Below, one piece after another: positions 63,009 to 64,000 of a stretch of DNA of 64,000 nucleotides. Under the pieces are notes generated by a model. It did no database searches. It saw nothing but the letters and a program-made list of their open reading frames with translations, and had not been told where the DNA came from. Made by a program: the position numbers and the translations under genes. Position 1 is the stretch's first letter; every line of letters begins with the position of its first letter. This stretch comes from Pseudomonas sp. LFM046 (GTDB lineage: Bacteria > Pseudomonadota > Gammaproteobacteria > Pseudomonadales > Pseudomonadaceae), in contig NZ_JYKO02000001.1 of the NCBI RefSeq assembly GCF_000949385.2, positions 1,946,620-2,010,619 on the forward strand, in the 5' to 3' direction.

Positions 63009-64000
63009 GTGAGCGAAAAAAGCTATCTGCTGGCTATCGATAACGGCACCCAGAGCGTGCGTGCCCTGCTGTTCGACCTGGAAGGCAACCTGGTGGGCAA
63101 GGGCAAGGTCCCGCTGGAGGCCTATTACTCCAGCCAGCCCGGCTGGGCGGAGCAGGACCCGGAATACTACTGGGCCAGCCTGGGCGAAGCCTGCCGGCTG
63201 CTGTGGGCGTCAGTGGACATCGACCGGAGTCTGATTCGCGGCGTGTCCCTCACCACCCAGCGCGGCACCGTCATCAATGTGGACGAGCAGGGCACGCCGT
63301 TGCGCCCGGCCATCCTCTGGCTGGACCAGCGCCAGGCCGAGGTGCGGGGGCGCATCAAGGGTCCCTGGGGCTGGCTGTTCAAGGCGATCGGCCTTGAGGG
63401 CACGGTGGACTACTTCCGCGCCCAGGCCGAGGTCAACTGGGTGGCGCAGAACCAGCCCGAACTCTGGGGCCGGACCCACAAGGTGCTGTTGCTCTCGGGC
63501 TTTCTCAGTCACCGGCTATGCGGGCGATTCGTCGACTCGGTGGCCTGCCAGGTGGCCTATCTGCCGTTCGATTACAAGCGCCTGCAATGGGCCGCGCCAC
63601 GGGACTGGAAGTGGCAGTCCATGCCGGTGCGCCGTGAGCAGCTGCCGGAGCTGTTCAAGCCCGGTTCGCGGCTCGGCAGCATCACCGCCGAGGCCTGCCG
63701 GCATACCGGCATTCCGGAAGGGCTGCCACTGATTGCCGCCGGTGCCGACAAGGCCTGCGAGGTGCTTGGCGCCGGTGGGGTGGAGCCGAGCGTCGCCTGC
63801 CTGTCCTACGGCACCACCGCGACCATCAACACCACGCGGCGCAAGTACCTGGAAACCATTCCGCTGATCCCGCCCTATCCGGCGGCCGTGCCTGATCACT
63901 TCAATACCGAGGTGATGATTTATCGCGGGTTCTGGATGGTCAGCTGGTTCAAGCAGGAGTTCGGCCTGCGGGAAATTCAGCGGGCGAAAGAGTTGGGGGT
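63009..64000 (+). CDS. FGGY-family carbohydrate kinase, 3' end outside the window
   Basis: Starts at GTG 63009 (aagga seven to eleven bases before it) and runs to the right edge without a stop, 330 codons visible. The N-terminus YLLAIDNGTQSVRALLFD is the DxGTxxxR phosphate motif; SLTTQRGTVINVDE, LWLDQRQAE and GADKACEVLGAGGVEPS...SYGTTATINT continue the FGGY pattern. Relatives phosphorylate glycerol, dihydroxyacetone, xylulose or ribulose. Beside a G3P dehydrogenase and an AGPS-like enzyme, a triose or glycerol substrate is most likely, but the sequence alone does not decide. Third gene of the operon. Confidence 0.9.
   Translation, partial: MSEKSYLLAIDNGTQSVRALLFDLEGNLVGKGKVPLEAYYSSQPGWAEQDPEYYWASLGEACRLLWASVDIDRSLIRGVSLTTQRGTVINVDEQGTPLRPAILWLDQRQAEVRGRIKGPWGWLFKAIGLEGTVDYFRAQAEVNWVAQNQPELWGRTHKVLLLSGFLSHRLCGRFVDSVACQVAYLPFDYKRLQWAAPRDWKWQSMPVRREQLPELFKPGSRLGSITAEACRHTGIPEGLPLIAAGADKACEVLGAGGVEPSVACLSYGTTATINTTRRKYLETIPLIPPYPAAVPDHFNTEVMIYRGFWMVSWFKQEFGLREIQRAKELG

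Overview
This is 64 kb of high-GC DNA that reads as chromosomal backbone of a Pseudomonas-type gammaproteobacterium. The evidence is a run of Pseudomonas-typical genes: the 180-kDa class NAD-glutamate dehydrogenase gdhB (1620 aa), rmf, an OprD-family porin, class 2 pyrD, fused rlmKL, a MoxR/Bat operon, a BvgS-type unorthodox kinase and a tRNA-Pro(CGG). From memory, the order pepN / bat operon / gdhB / pyrD-rmf-rlmKL-dacB-yggL / RocA2-RocS2-like pair / dgt / OpdQ-like porin / TetR-GST / mobA-moaB-moeA / AraC-FAD oxidase-GlpD-kinase parallels P. aeruginosa PAO1 around PA3087 to PA3024. I could not check this. I see no prophage, insertion sequence, CRISPR array or rRNA operon.

Layout. 1-5.7 kb: a metallophosphoesterase (cut by the left edge), a GlpG-type rhomboid, YeaC/DUF1315, a Cys-rich DUF2797 protein and PepN, all on the + strand. 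6.2-13.5 kb: an envelope export module of DUF1302 outer-membrane protein, DUF1329 periplasmic protein, YCF48/BNR propeller protein and MMPL/RND transporter. 13.75-20.6 kb (- strand): a tightly coupled moxR-DUF58-DUF4381-batA-batB/C-batD operon. 21.0-25.9 kb: gdhB. 26.2-36.5 kb: housekeeping genes (DUF2835, pyrD, rmf, rlmKL, dacB, yggL) plus a CHASE/PAS/GGDEF diguanylate cyclase. 36.7-44.3 kb: an HD-GYP phosphodiesterase divergent from a NarL-type regulator and a BvgS-like hybrid kinase. 44.4-50.9 kb: FUSC transporter, dgt, ammonium transporter, OprD porin and a secreted metallo-beta-lactamase-fold hydrolase. 50.9-54.7 kb: PNPOx-like protein and GST divergent from a TetR regulator with a clear operator, then DUF5610 and a glutaredoxin-like protein. 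54.9-58.5 kb: a small Pseudomonas protein with a structured leader, tRNA-Pro, a YgdI-type lipoprotein, and the molybdenum-cofactor genes mobA, moaB and moeA. 58.7-64 kb: an AraC regulator divergent from an operon of an alkyl-DHAP-synthase-like flavoenzyme, a GlpD-like dehydrogenase and an FGGY kinase (cut by the right edge).

How the genes may work together. The last operon is the most interesting: kinase, G3P dehydrogenase and AGPS-like synthase would form a route from a triose or glycerol to DHAP and then to an ether-linked glycerolipid precursor. The DUF1302/DUF1329/YCF48/MMPL set looks like a trans-envelope system for a hydrophobic molecule. A GGDEF protein and an HD-GYP protein flank dacB-yggL, and the HD-GYP gene is divergent from a two-component system, suggesting c-di-GMP control of surface functions.

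Intergenic DNA carries several repeat families: REP/REPIN-like elements around a gcgaattcattcgc core, a roughly 120-bp repeat present once in each orientation (26.0 and 54.8 kb), a small cacgtt-ctac-aacgtg palindrome (26.2 and 44.4 kb), and a large gtagggtgcgc palindrome (54.7 kb). Coordinates come from reading the sequence. Function assignments rest on recognised motifs and remembered family features, not on database searches.
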